The notes beneath the pieces were generated by a model. That model was not told the origin of the DNA. It was given only the letters and a program-made list of their open reading frames with translations, and searched no databases. A stretch of 64,000 nucleotides of DNA from contig CBCXTV010000003.1 in NCBI GenBank assembly GCA_965178125.1, positions 1 to 64,000 of the forward strand. Direction: 5' to 3'. This stretch comes from Bilabrum cf. latius. Its lineage: Eukaryota; Bigyra: Bicosoecida; Bigyra; Bicosoecida. Made by a program: the position numbers and the translations under genes. Shown one piece after another: positions 9,117 through 18,003 of the stretch. How positions within the stretch are numbered: position 1 is the first letter of the stretch; each line of letters begins with the position of its first letter.

Positions 9117-9856
9117 TGCTTGCTCACCTGTGCGGAGGGGTTGGATGCCCGATGTGCAAAAGAGAGGATATTGTCCGTCGGCGTTCTCTCTTCACCTTGT
9201 GCGGAAGGGTTGGGTGCCTGATTTCAGACAGAGAAGGTCTCGTCCGTCGGGAGCGCTTAGGAATACTTCCGGATGGGGCGTCCAGACGCGGTCCAGGACC
9301 TCCAGCTCGTCGGGGTCAATGTCGCCCGCGCCGTCCGTGCCTTTGACGCCCTCTGGATCGATGATGCCCACGATCTTTGTCATCTCGGACGACACACGTC
9401 CCAGCTGCTCTTTGGTAGTGCATTACCTCATTGACCCCGAAGCGTTGAATATTTAATGAAGACCCTTCGGAAGCTGACGAAGTTTGTCAGCTTGTCGGAG
9501 CGCAGCCTGGGTCCTTGTCAACAAACATGGAGGGTTTCGGGGGCGGATTTCCAGCGTTCCGCCTTGATTTCGAGTGCACCTCGAGGTCGGGATCGAAGCG
9601 GGGCGGGCGGTTCGTCATCCTCTGTGATACGCTTAGGAGGCGCCGACTTGATGCCCACCTTGTCCCCCAATCACTCCAGACGTAACTGGGGAACTCTTCC
9701 CGTCGTGGGCCGGGTACGCCTCCGAATCCCACGCGAGCCGTTCCCCACGGCGCACCGATAAGCGCCGCTGCAAGCGTACCAAGAGGGGCGTACCAAGAGG
9801 TGCTTCCTTCGCTCGGCAGTGTGGCACTTCAAGCAGTAGAATGTGCCACTCCCAGC

Positions 9857-9910
9857 ACGTAGGTGGAGTTTGCGAGCTGCCGGCCGACATGCTCGTGTGG
9901 TGACCTCCGG
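9857..9910 (-). pseudogene. Antisense fragment of a GT25 paralog, same as palindrome arm
   Basis: Equivalent to the left half of the palindrome at 13828-14024 and, at its distinguishing bases, closer to the reverse complement of the right arm. Units II and III carry it at about 36700 and 62718; III has one substitution. Confidence 0.75.
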
Positions 9911-10218
9911 CGCACCGATAAGTGCCGCTGCAAGCGCACCAATACTACTTCGCTTGGGAGCGTGGCACTTTAAGCAATGCAGTGCGCCGGTTTTCGTGCA
10001 CGCCCAGTCGCGCGGACGCCGCAGGTGGCTTGGCCGTAGGATAGAATTAGTGGCGGGTCGGTTTTGCATGTCTTCCCTCTCCTCTTGATATGGTACAGAA
10101 AGGCAAGAGCCTGACGATGCAGACGGAACTCCTGGATTTCACCGCCACATTCCTAGTCAAGACAGCCCTCGACTAAACAGACGCCGAGTTATCTTGAGCA
10201 GCATCCCACGACGCAGTG

Positions 10219-10635
10219 ATGTGGACGGCAAGGGTGATGCCATGCTTTCCGGGCCTCCCATGTGACCGCTTTTTGCGTACCGAAACACTTTCCGAGGTCG
10301 ACGCCCCGGCGGAGCACGCCGGCGCGGCGGCAAGCGTCGATGTTGCGGGCGGCCCAGCCATGAGGTACATGATCAAGTACGCGGAAAGCACGCAGAGCGT
10401 CGTCAATCCGTTCGTGAGCCGCGAGTTCCAAAAGGTCTTCGAGCACATCCCCCCGGAAAGCACGCAGAGCATCGTCAATCCGTTCGTGAGCCGCGAGTTC
10501 CAAAAGGTCTTCGAGCACATCCCCCCGGAAAGCACGCAGAGCATCGTCAATCCGTTCGTGAGCCGCGAGTTCCAAAAGGTCTTCGAGCACATCCCCCGGA
10601 TGATGTCGAGCATGCGGACGCCCTGCTCCGGATGA
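10219..10635 (+). CDS. Chimeric ORF: CxxC-protein piece fused to triplicated GT segment
   Basis: An open frame of 138 codons from ATG 10219. It joins about 20 residues from the Ala-rich part of the 465-1796 protein (native frame, source 867-928) to a 24-residue segment of the glycosyltransferase (source about 20020-20118, native frame) repeated three times with a 72-bp period. The repeat unit starts ESTQS and ends FEHIPP; the parent gene has it once. Both the join and the repeats keep native frame. Whether it is expressed is unknown; it may be non-functional recombination product. Confidence 0.35.
   Translation: MWTARVMPCFPGLPCDRFLRTETLSEVDAPAEHAGAAASVDVAGGPAMRYMIKYAESTQSVVNPFVSREFQKVFEHIPPESTQSIVNPFVSREFQKVFEHIPPESTQSIVNPFVSREFQKVFEHIPRMMSSMRTPCSG
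10383..10598 (+). repeat. 72-bp in-frame tandem triplication of a GT gene segment
   Basis: Three consecutive 72-bp copies start at 10383, 10455 and 10527. The later two differ from the first by GTC to ATC, which makes them identical to each other. The corresponding sequence in the glycosyltransferase gene (20042-20118) is single copy. Confidence 0.92.
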
Positions 10636-10686
10636 TGTCGGCCATGCGGACGCTCTTCCCAGACCTTGCGCGGCAGCGGGACGAAA

Positions 10687-10833
10687 ATGGAGCTCTCCCT
10701 GCACCGCAAGCACGCCGGAAACCTGGTGCACTTCCACGTATGCATGACGGACTCCGAGAGGTCGCATCGTTGTCGCGTGGCGGAGGATTTCATTTGGGCC
10801 GGCAGCAGGCCGAATGTCGTGTACGGCTTTTAG
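10687..10833 (+). CDS. 48-codon HUH-motif mini-ORF derived from Rep
   Basis: ATG 10687 opens a frame of 48 codons ending TAG at 10831. It equals the Rep segment with the HFH motif (NLVHFHVCM), in native frame, with a few substitutions (AAN to AGN, EKS to ERS, FMW to FIW). It holds only the metal-binding HUH motif, without the candidate tyrosine segment or helicase, so it cannot be an active nuclease alone. Identical frames occur in all three units. Probably a fragment; expression is unknown. Confidence 0.3.
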   Translation: MELSLHRKHAGNLVHFHVCMTDSERSHRCRVAEDFIWAGSRPNVVYGF

Positions 10834-11595
10834 GTACCGAACCCGAGCTCCCGGCAGCAGCGCAGGCGGCATGCTTGGGGCGGCACGTGGATCTTCGACG
10901 ACGCCATTACGCTCAGCGATTGCGGGTCGAGGGTGCAGATCGACGCGCCGCAGTCGAAGCTCTTGGCGATGGTCGTGCCCCGGAAGTCGGGCCAGTGGAT
11001 TCCTCATAGGCTGCGCTCGCGTACGATCTGGTATTTGGGTGGGGAGCAGTCGGCCGTGATCACCAACCTCAAGTGCCAGGCCTGCAGTCGGGTCAAGCAG
11101 GCGGGAACGGCATTCTCCGAGTCTCTTTGCCGATGATGTCTGAGGAGAAACCGTCCGAGAGCATTGCTGTTTCCTTGGGAGACGGCCGCAATCTTCGTGG
11201 GCGTCAAGGCGCCGGTAATATGGGAAACGAGGGCGGCATGTTGGCGCGCGAGGTCGACGCCCCGGCGGAGCACGCCGGCGCGGCGGCAAGCGTCGATGTT
11301 CAGGCGGCCCCCACATCGAGAGCGGCGGCGCGGAGGCGGCGTCCACGGGGATGCTCGGAGAGGAGAGCGGCAAGGCAGCGCCGAAGGAGGACGCCGAAGA
11401 CGACGGCGGCAAGAAGACGGAGGAGGAGGATGCTCGCGACGTATGGTCAGACGCAGCCGCTTGGAAGGCGGGTGGCGGCGTGGCAGACGGGAAGGATGTC
11501 GGAACCTGGGGTTCATGGAAGACGCCTGCGAAGTCGTCATGGGGGGAGCCGTACGTGCCGTGGCAGGTCGCGCCGGAGCCGGCGGAGGAGGCGAC

Positions 11596-13059
11596 ATGGA
11601 CTTGCAACGCGTGCCAGGGCCTAAGCCCCGGTCAGAGTACTTCAAGAAGTGGAAGGACTGGATCCAACCAGTTTGCCGGGTGTGTTGCGACAAGTTCGAC
11701 AACGCGACGCCGTGGTGGGTGAGGTGCAAGAATTGCAAAAACGAGTTTCCGGCGTACCGATTTCCCCAGATCCGCCGGAAGAGGGAGAACCTGCGCTACT
11801 TCTTCCCTGAGGACTGGTGCGCGAAGTGCCTGGTTGCGCGTGGCTGGAGTCTCCATGATGTCCGTTCCTCTGCGGGTGAAGCGAAGCGTTGGGTGCCAAA
11901 AGCTTGCGCGAATACCGCTGACGGCGACAACGACGCTCGTGCTCCCGCGCGCGACGAGCCTTCTGCAGGGGACGCCGCCTCGTGCAGCAACGCCGTGCGT
12001 CAGAGTCCTTCGCGTGACGAGGCCTTGGACGATATCAACCGGGCCATGGAGCTTCTCCGGAATGCGGAGAAATTCATCTCCGCGATGCCATCGTGCACGC
12101 AGTGTGCGGTGGAGGACCAGTTGATGCAGGGCATCGTCAAAGACCAGGCCCTCTTGGATATCTTCTCCGGCAAGATAACGGACTGGATCAAATACAATCC
12201 GGCCACTCTTGGGGCGATCCAATCCCATCGAAACGCATGGCTGTGGGCTGAGAACCACACGCCGACGGAATGGCTCATGGTTGTCGAGGATGATATCGAA
12301 CCTCGCGAAGCATGCGTGGATCGGCTACTCGTAGTTCTTCACGCCATCGCGAAAAACCCCAAGGTGACGCAGATGGCCATGTTAGCGGGGTCAGAAGCAC
12401 CGAGAATGGTCAGCCTCCAGCGCGGAAACTCCACCTCCATCCACAACTGCGAGCGCCTCTTGGACGTGCGGACCTATCCGGCGCACTGGGTAGACAACAC
12501 ATTTGTGGTCCCCTTCCACGTCGGCATGGGCCTAAAGTGGTATCTCATCAGCCCGGAGGGGAGGAAGGCGCTCCTGAAGATGCGGATCCCGAACCGAAGC
12601 TTCGAACGCTGCGTCTGGCGCCGCATCTTCGACACGTTCCAAGGGCCGGTATGTAAGTGGGAAGATTGCTTCCGCATGACATCTGTGCTGGCAGCCAGCC
12701 CGGTCCTCGCATCGACTCCCGAGAGCATGGACACGGAGTGGGGGGGCTCGGGACGACGAAGTGCGGATGCAGGGCACAGTATGAAACCGTACATAATGAT
12801 CGACCCGAGTGACGACTGGACTCTTGGCGAGCGATTAAACACATTGTCCGTCGTGATGTCCGTGTGCGCGGCCCTGAGTTGGGGGGTTGTCCTCGTCTGG
12901 GAAAAAACAGAGCGCGTGCCCATCTCCTACGAAGACTTGTGCGGTGTTCACGAGCACGCCGGCGAAACCTCGAGTTTTGGCATCAAGATCGTGTCGCGGC
13001 CAGGCTGTACGACGGCGGCAAGAAGACGGAGAAGGAGGATGCTCACGGTATCGCCCTGA
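11596..13059 (+). CDS. Chimeric ORF: CxxC-protein paralog fused to GT25 N-terminal half (unit I only)
   Basis: Open for 487 codons from ATG 11596, in a frame that extends upstream. It encodes the zinc-domain paralog (three of four Cys pairs; the first is lost to a 1-bp deletion near 11618), a 14-residue piece of the 354-aa protein (CTQCAVEDQLMQG), then about 279 residues of the glycosyltransferase including SHRNAW and VEDDIEP, all in native frames. After the right junction the frame is no longer native and stops at 13057. The GT part differs from its parent by two substitutions (Trp to Cys, Leu to Phe). It could be a bifunctional novelty or a pseudogene. Confidence 0.4.
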   Translation: MDLQRVPGPKPRSEYFKKWKDWIQPVCRVCCDKFDNATPWWVRCKNCKNEFPAYRFPQIRRKRENLRYFFPEDWCAKCLVARGWSLHDVRSSAGEAKRWVPKACANTADGDNDARAPARDEPSAGDAASCSNAVRQSPSRDEALDDINRAMELLRNAEKFISAMPSCTQCAVEDQLMQGIVKDQALLDIFSGKITDWIKYNPATLGAIQSHRNAWLWAENHTPTEWLMVVEDDIEPREACVDRLLVVLHAIAKNPKVTQMAMLAGSEAPRMVSLQRGNSTSIHNCERLLDVRTYPAHWVDNTFVVPFHVGMGLKWYLISPEGRKALLKMRIPNRSFERCVWRRIFDTFQGPVCKWEDCFRMTSVLAASPVLASTPESMDTEWGGSGRRSADAGHSMKPYIMIDPSDDWTLGERLNTLSVVMSVCAALSWGVVLVWEKTERVPISYEDLCGVHEHAGETSSFGIKIVSRPGCTTAARRRRRRMLTVSP

Positions 13060-13827
13060 TCATCTGCACGACTTCGTGGGGCTCCATGACGTAACGGCGA
13101 GCGAGAACATTGACTGGTGGCGTGGCTGGAGGATCTCGGGAACACACGGCGGGCGAGCCGTTTTTCAAAAGGAGCACGGGTCCTTCGGGACGCCATTTCA
13201 CTTACGGCGGGCGAGCCGTTTTCCGAATGGTGCGGGGGTCCTACTGATGCACACGGCGATCGCTGGTTCACTCACGGCGGGCGAGCCGTTTTCCGAATGG
13301 TGCGGAGTCCTCCAGATGACCACGGTGATGGGTGGCAGCATGTCATAGGCGCGCCGTCGGAAGCTTCCCCTTCGAGTGCTGCCTAAAACTGAGAAACGTG
13401 GAGATCCTAGCATCGTATGGAGGCACGAGGTAACACCAGTGGGGTCCGTTCTCCGCTTCAATTCCTGTCCCAAATCCGATTCCCATTTCGAGACCGAAAA
13501 AGGTGACCCGGAAAACGACGGTACTTATTTCTGAACCGTTTTCCGGACGCTTTCCGGGCCTCCCATGTGACCGCTTTTTGCGTACCGAAACACGTTCCGC
13601 GCGTGAGGAGCAGATGCGGATCTCCGCGGGGTCCTATTTGTGTCTTTTTTCGGGGGACGAAATCGGGCGCACTTCTCGTGCCGATTTGTGGTCGTCTCTG
13701 AAACCGGCTGCGAGTCGGGAAAGGTGCCCGAGATGCTCGTGTCCTTGGCTTCGTATTTCTCCGCATATTCTTCAAACGCGGGCGGCAGTGGCTCCTGCGC
13801 GGGAGCTTCCCGAGTGGGTCCGTCGTG

Positions 13828-14024
13828 CAGTGCGCTGGGTAGGTCCGCAGGTCAAGGAGGCGTTCGCAGTTATAGACGTAGGTGGAGTTTGCGAGCTGCC
13901 GGCCGACATGCACATGTGGTGACCGGAGGTCACCACATGAGCATGTCGGCCGGCAGCTCGCAAACTCCACCTACGTCTATAACTGCGAACGCCTCCTTGA
14001 CCTGCGGACCTACCCAGCGCACTG
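13828..14024. repeat. 197-bp near-perfect palindrome made from a GT25 paralog fragment
   Basis: 98-bp arms at 13828-13925 and 13927-14024 pair with only two mismatches around a single central base. The right arm read forward, with sequence to 14095, encodes a diverged GT25 segment (NST.VYNCERLLDLRTYPAH) matching 18505-18630, but a TGA replaces a Trp codon. Transcription would give a long dsRNA hairpin; as DNA it could extrude a cruciform. Confidence 0.93.
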
Positions 14025-14106
14025 AGCAGACAACGCATTTGTGGTCCCCCTCCACGTCGGCATGGGCTTGAAGTGGTACCTCAGGAGGATTTCACTTGCG
14101 CCGGCC
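14025..14106 (+). pseudogene. GT25 paralog remnant beside the palindrome
   Basis: Continues the GT similarity of the right arm (FVVPLHVGMGLKWYL) and then switches to about 20 bp resembling rep near 24505 (GGAGGATTTCA...GCCGGC). This is another micro-fragment join. Confidence 0.7.
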
Positions 14107-15107
14107 CCCCAGGATTTCGCCAAAAATGGCCGATCCGCACAAGGAATTTAAGTTGCGGCGACACAGCTCGGACCCCGGCTTTTTTTTTGGCTGTTTCGGG
14201 GCCCCAAGAGGGCTCCCGGCCCCAAAAAGGGCAAAACGCGAGGTTGTGGTGGAAAAAATGGGCCCCAAGGAGCCCCCAAACGACGCAAAACGCCACGTTG
14301 TGGTGGATTTTAGAGCCCCTAAATCGCCCAAAAAAGACGCAAAACGCCACGTGGTGGTGGATTTTAGAGCCCCTAAATCGCCAAAAAAGACGCAAAACGC
14401 CACGTTGTAGTGGATTTTAGAGCCCCTAAATCGCCCAAAAAAGACGCAAAACGCCACGTTGTGGTGTTTTTTTTGAGCGTTTTCGGGGGGCTCGGAAGGG
14501 GACCCCCCCAGGATTTGGCCAAAAATGGCCGATCCACACAAGGACTTTAAGTTGCGGCGACACAGTTCGGGCCCCGGTTTGTTTTTGCGGTTTGGGGGCC
14601 CCGAGAGGGCTCCCGGCCCCAAAAAGGGCAAAACGCGAGGTTGTGGTGGAAAAAATGGGCCCCAGGCAGCCCCCAAACGACGCAAAACGCCACGTTGTGG
14701 TGGATTTTAGAGCCCCTAAATCGCCCAAAAAAGACGCAAAACGCCACGTTGTGGTGGATTTTAGAGCCCCTAAATCGCCCCAAAGAGACGCAAAACGCCA
14801 CGTTGTAGTGGATTTTAGAGCCCCTAAACCGCCCTAAAAAGACGCAAAACGCCACGTTGTGGTGTTTTTTTTGAGCGTTTTGGGGGGGCCCGGAAGGGGA
14901 CCCCCCCAGGATTTGGCCAAAAATGGCCGATCCACACAAGGAATTTAAGTTGCGGCGACACAGTTCGGGCCCCGGGGTTTGTTTTGCTGTTTGGGGGCCC
15001 CAAGAGGGCTCCCGGGAGGCCCTAGAGTGGCCCTTCTCCGCTTCAATTCCTGTCCCAAATCCGATTCCCATTTCGAGACCGAAAAAGGTGACCCGGAAAA
15101 CGACGGT
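14107..15107. repeat. 54-bp minisatellite inside a 398-bp higher-order repeat
   Basis: GACGCAAAACGCCACGTTGT recurs at 14282, 14336, 14389, 14443 and at 14679, 14733, 14787, 14841, giving 54-bp monomers (one of 53). Each cluster is embedded in a larger block beginning with the GGCCAAAAATGGCC-like sequence at about 14112, 14517 and 14916, a period near 398-400 bp. As 54 is a multiple of three the repeats are open in several frames on both strands; those frames are by-products. Sequence from about 15029 is the block shared with 173-252 and 13449-13533. Confidence 0.9.
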
Positions 15108-18003
15108 ACTCTCCGTCACTCCATCTGGCGGCGAAAATTGCCTCAGTTTCCGGTCCCCGATTCCGGGCCCAGGGACCCCCGAAATTCCCGATTCCGCGCA
15201 GTGCCGAAAGCTCGACATAAACCACAAACACGACACACAACACAACACGATAGCGCCTCCCCACGCGCGGGATTGGGTCCTTCCGCTCGCTGCATGTGAG
15301 CTGCAGTGTGTTCTTGCCGGGAATGTCACTGGAAGTCGCGCTGCAGTCTGCTCAGGGCGCCTTATGACCATGAAGGCGTCTCAGCACCCGCGACGGCAAG
15401 AGGGGGCACGCACGACGTTGCGAAGCACCCGCCCTGGGTGAAGAAACTGCGTATCCACAGGAGTCACGTTCAGGTGCGCGAGAATTGGAAAGGCGGGGTA
15501 ACTGGTGCAGAGGAGCTTGTTCGCAGCGCGGCTTCCACCAGCGCCGCTGACGGTAAGATGCATCGGTCTCGGTACATGAGTCGGCACGGTGTTGCGTGAT
15601 TGACTTCACGATGCGGGAGTGTGCAGCCTTCCGCAGCGGGAGAATTGTATCTCCCCACGACCGCCGAAAAAAAAAAGGCTATGCTGGACTCGTTCCAGGG
15701 AAGGCTATGCGATGAGTATCTCTAGGCGCTTTCCGGAAGACCCACCCACTACACGCTGGTCAGCCCTCCCAAGCGGGAGTGAACCGCGGAGCCGCGGGCC
15801 CGTGAGCGCTGCTGCTACGATCATTTCTGCCCGTTTGACTCTCGCCCACTCTTGCCGTGACCAAAGACGCGCAGATCCTTATGACGCATGACACCTCGTC
15901 GAGGTGTCGGGACTGCCTCACACTCCCGTTACGGAGACCCACAGCACTGCGACAACGAAATCGGTCACGAAGAGAGCAAGAGGCCGCGCACCTGAGCATC
16001 ACAAAAACCCCGACAGACATAAACAACACCGTACCGTGAAGTCCCTGCGACGAGGGGATGCTAAGCGGCTCCCACGGCGGCTCCTCTGCGGGAGAAGCTG
16101 CCGCAGACCTCGAGATGGGATGCACATGATTGCGAAGATTGCGGAACTCGTCCGAAGCCGGTCGCACGAGGGTCACAGCGAATGGAGGCATATCTATGAA
16201 ATAGAGTCTGCGTGCAAAGCAGCATTCCAAACGATCGTCCGCATTCTTCCGAGCAAATCCTTGGGAGCACACATCCTGCGGACGACATCTCTTTTCTGTC
16301 CACCCCAGCGTACTCCCCGCACACACTTCTCGCGAATGATTGAGAATTCTGTGCGGCACATGTAATATCAGGCTACCATGATACGCGGAATGGCGTGCTA
16401 TTGCTCGCACGTTCGTGCGCCCCCTTCCGAATGCGCTTATCACATCACTATGTTCGTCGGCAACCGTATACATCGTAGGGGTCTTCCCTCCGACACCAAG
16501 CGTACACGACTGGCAGTAATAGCGCAGCGTAGATGTTTCGGGCGTCGCCCAGGACAAGTGTCGACGCCCGGTTCGTCACGATCACTACGTGTGCACTTCA
16601 TTCACCGCCCTCCAGCCGCTAGACTTCTTTTGGAACGCGACATCCTACGACGCGCTATGACACGTAGCCGTAAACCGCAGACGGCCTCGCGTTCACTGCT
16701 TGCAGCGCAAGAGCGTGAACGAGAACCGCCCGCGTGGCACACCTTCGCAGGCGCGGAAGACAAAAAGTTCCTTCTAAGCTTGTATTCGGGTCCGAAAGCC
16801 AAATTCCACTTCGGGGTCGAGAAGGGCGACCCGGGAAATCACCGTACGCTCTGTGAATCCATTTCCCGGGGAAAGTCCCCGAGTTCCCGCTACCCGGTCC
16901 CAGGCCCAGCGACCCAGGAAAGTTCCCGTCCCCCCGCATGCGGAAACCTCCCACGAAGCACGCCCACCTCACGCTTCACACGCAAAAGTCCAGGAGTCAA
17001 ATCCATTCCGGACCCAGCAGTTCACCCCCCGTGACGATTGGGAAAGGCTCTTGCACACACCTTCTCGTCCGAGCAGTCTATGGAGCACACGCCTGTCTTC
17101 GTTGCCTTTTCCGGCCAAAAATGCAGGGAGTTCGAAGGGGAAGTAGCAAACGCGGAAGACCGCTTTCGAAACGCAGGTGCTCAGGGAAAAACAACCAGAG
17201 CGTCCCTGATCCTCGGCAGAGCCGTCCAGGAGGGACGGGCACGGACGGGCATCGCAGATCTTGCAGCGCCACCATTCGCCGGGATGGGCGACCGGACGAG
17301 GGCGACCACAAGTACGTAGCGTGCGACGTCCGTCAGTCGCCATGTTGCGCTCATTCGCTTTCGCGGCACGACTTCCAGGGCCGGCCTTACTCACTCCTCG
17401 GAGTCCGCGTGTGGATTCTCCCCTGCGCACGATCTGCCGCTCTAGATGCTACACAAAGATCCCGCTCGGATGACCCCCTCTGTGCATTCTGCAAGATTTT
17501 ACGCGCCTCCATTCAATGCGCGAAGCATGCACCGCAGCAGTCTGAGTCCGGTGACCACCTTCAATAGCGTGGGACAAATTCCGTCCGCGATGTGCATTCG
17601 GGCATGCTCCCCTTTCCGAGTCTCTGTGACCCGTAGTGCGTCCGCGGCCAACGACTCAGGACTCCACGATGGTACGCACGAGTTGCATTCCTTGCACGAA
17701 GCGTGCGGAGAGAAAGCGATGCTCAGACATCGAGGCGCTTGGAGGGTCTGCACACGACATGCTTCGAGAGGCCATGCAAACATGCGAAACCAGAACTGAG
17801 GTTCCTCATCGTTCCTGCTGTCGAGCGCTCAATTGGGGCATCGGATCAGGACGAAGCTCGCGAAGAGAGGACGCGGGTGTCCCCATCCAAAAATCCGCCG
17901 CCTTCAAGGCTCATGTTCCCGGATCCTGCATTCGCGAGTTTCGGGAGCAGAAGTGCAAGATCGCCGCTGGACACACAGCGCATGCCATTTCCCGTCTCTG
18001 GAG
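15108..18003. other. Region without supported genes, upstream of the glycosyltransferase
   Basis: About 2.9 kb with open frames on both strands but no recognisable domain. 16790-16920 is a diverged copy of the dispersed block at 15050-15190. The longest minus-strand frame (15760-16557) changes one residue between units I and II and has no motif I know. One-base differences between units near 16680 and 17040 shift several frames, which argues against long coding regions there. Confidence 0.5.

Larger units (their letters stand above)
6619..10218. other. Debris region: fragments of unit genes, no intact gene
   Basis: This 3.6-kb stretch has no convincing intact gene. It holds 54-bp direct repeats around a hairpin element (6820-7072), a PARP-like fragment on the minus strand (about 7440-7620), a piece matching 582-735 (7946-8134), a diverged copy of the end of the coiled-coil gene at 21440 (8517-8668), a 42-bp Rep fragment (9075-9116), an antisense glycosyltransferase fragment (9857-9910), and three copies of GGCGCACCGATAAG (near 7789, 9749 and 9909). 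Similarity ranges from near identity to roughly 75 percent by eye, implying different ages. Confidence 0.6.
10244..13345 (+). other. Patchwork locus stitched from fragments of the unit's own genes
   Basis: Sense-strand fragments in order, with approximate sources: 10244-10288 (281-323), 10294-10355 (867-928), 10356-10640 (GT 20020-20145, partly triplicated), 10641-10684 (Rep 24098-24130), 10685-10829 (Rep 24408-24549), 10832-11102 (5934-6204), 11103-12091 (diverged copy of 719-1790), 12092-12133 (6300-6341), 12134-12968 (GT 18210-19044, unit I only), 12970-13010 (6379-6419), 13009-13046 (1015-1052), 13046-13087 (Rep 25213-25253). The last 200 bp hold three copies of GGCGGGCGAGCCGTTTT. Several joins share 1-4 bases with both sources. 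Confidence 0.88.

Noticed and set aside
14282-14862. CRISPR-like array
   Set aside because: The repeats are contiguous with no unique spacers, and the window is eukaryotic.
14081-15371. Long repetitive open frames on both strands across the minisatellite
   Set aside because: 54-bp monomers are a multiple of three, so any frame stays open; the translations are just repeat-encoded.
15760-16557. 265-codon minus-strand open frame as a gene
   Set aside because: No motif, a spurious-looking C-terminus and no flanking support; conservation between units reflects recent duplication only.
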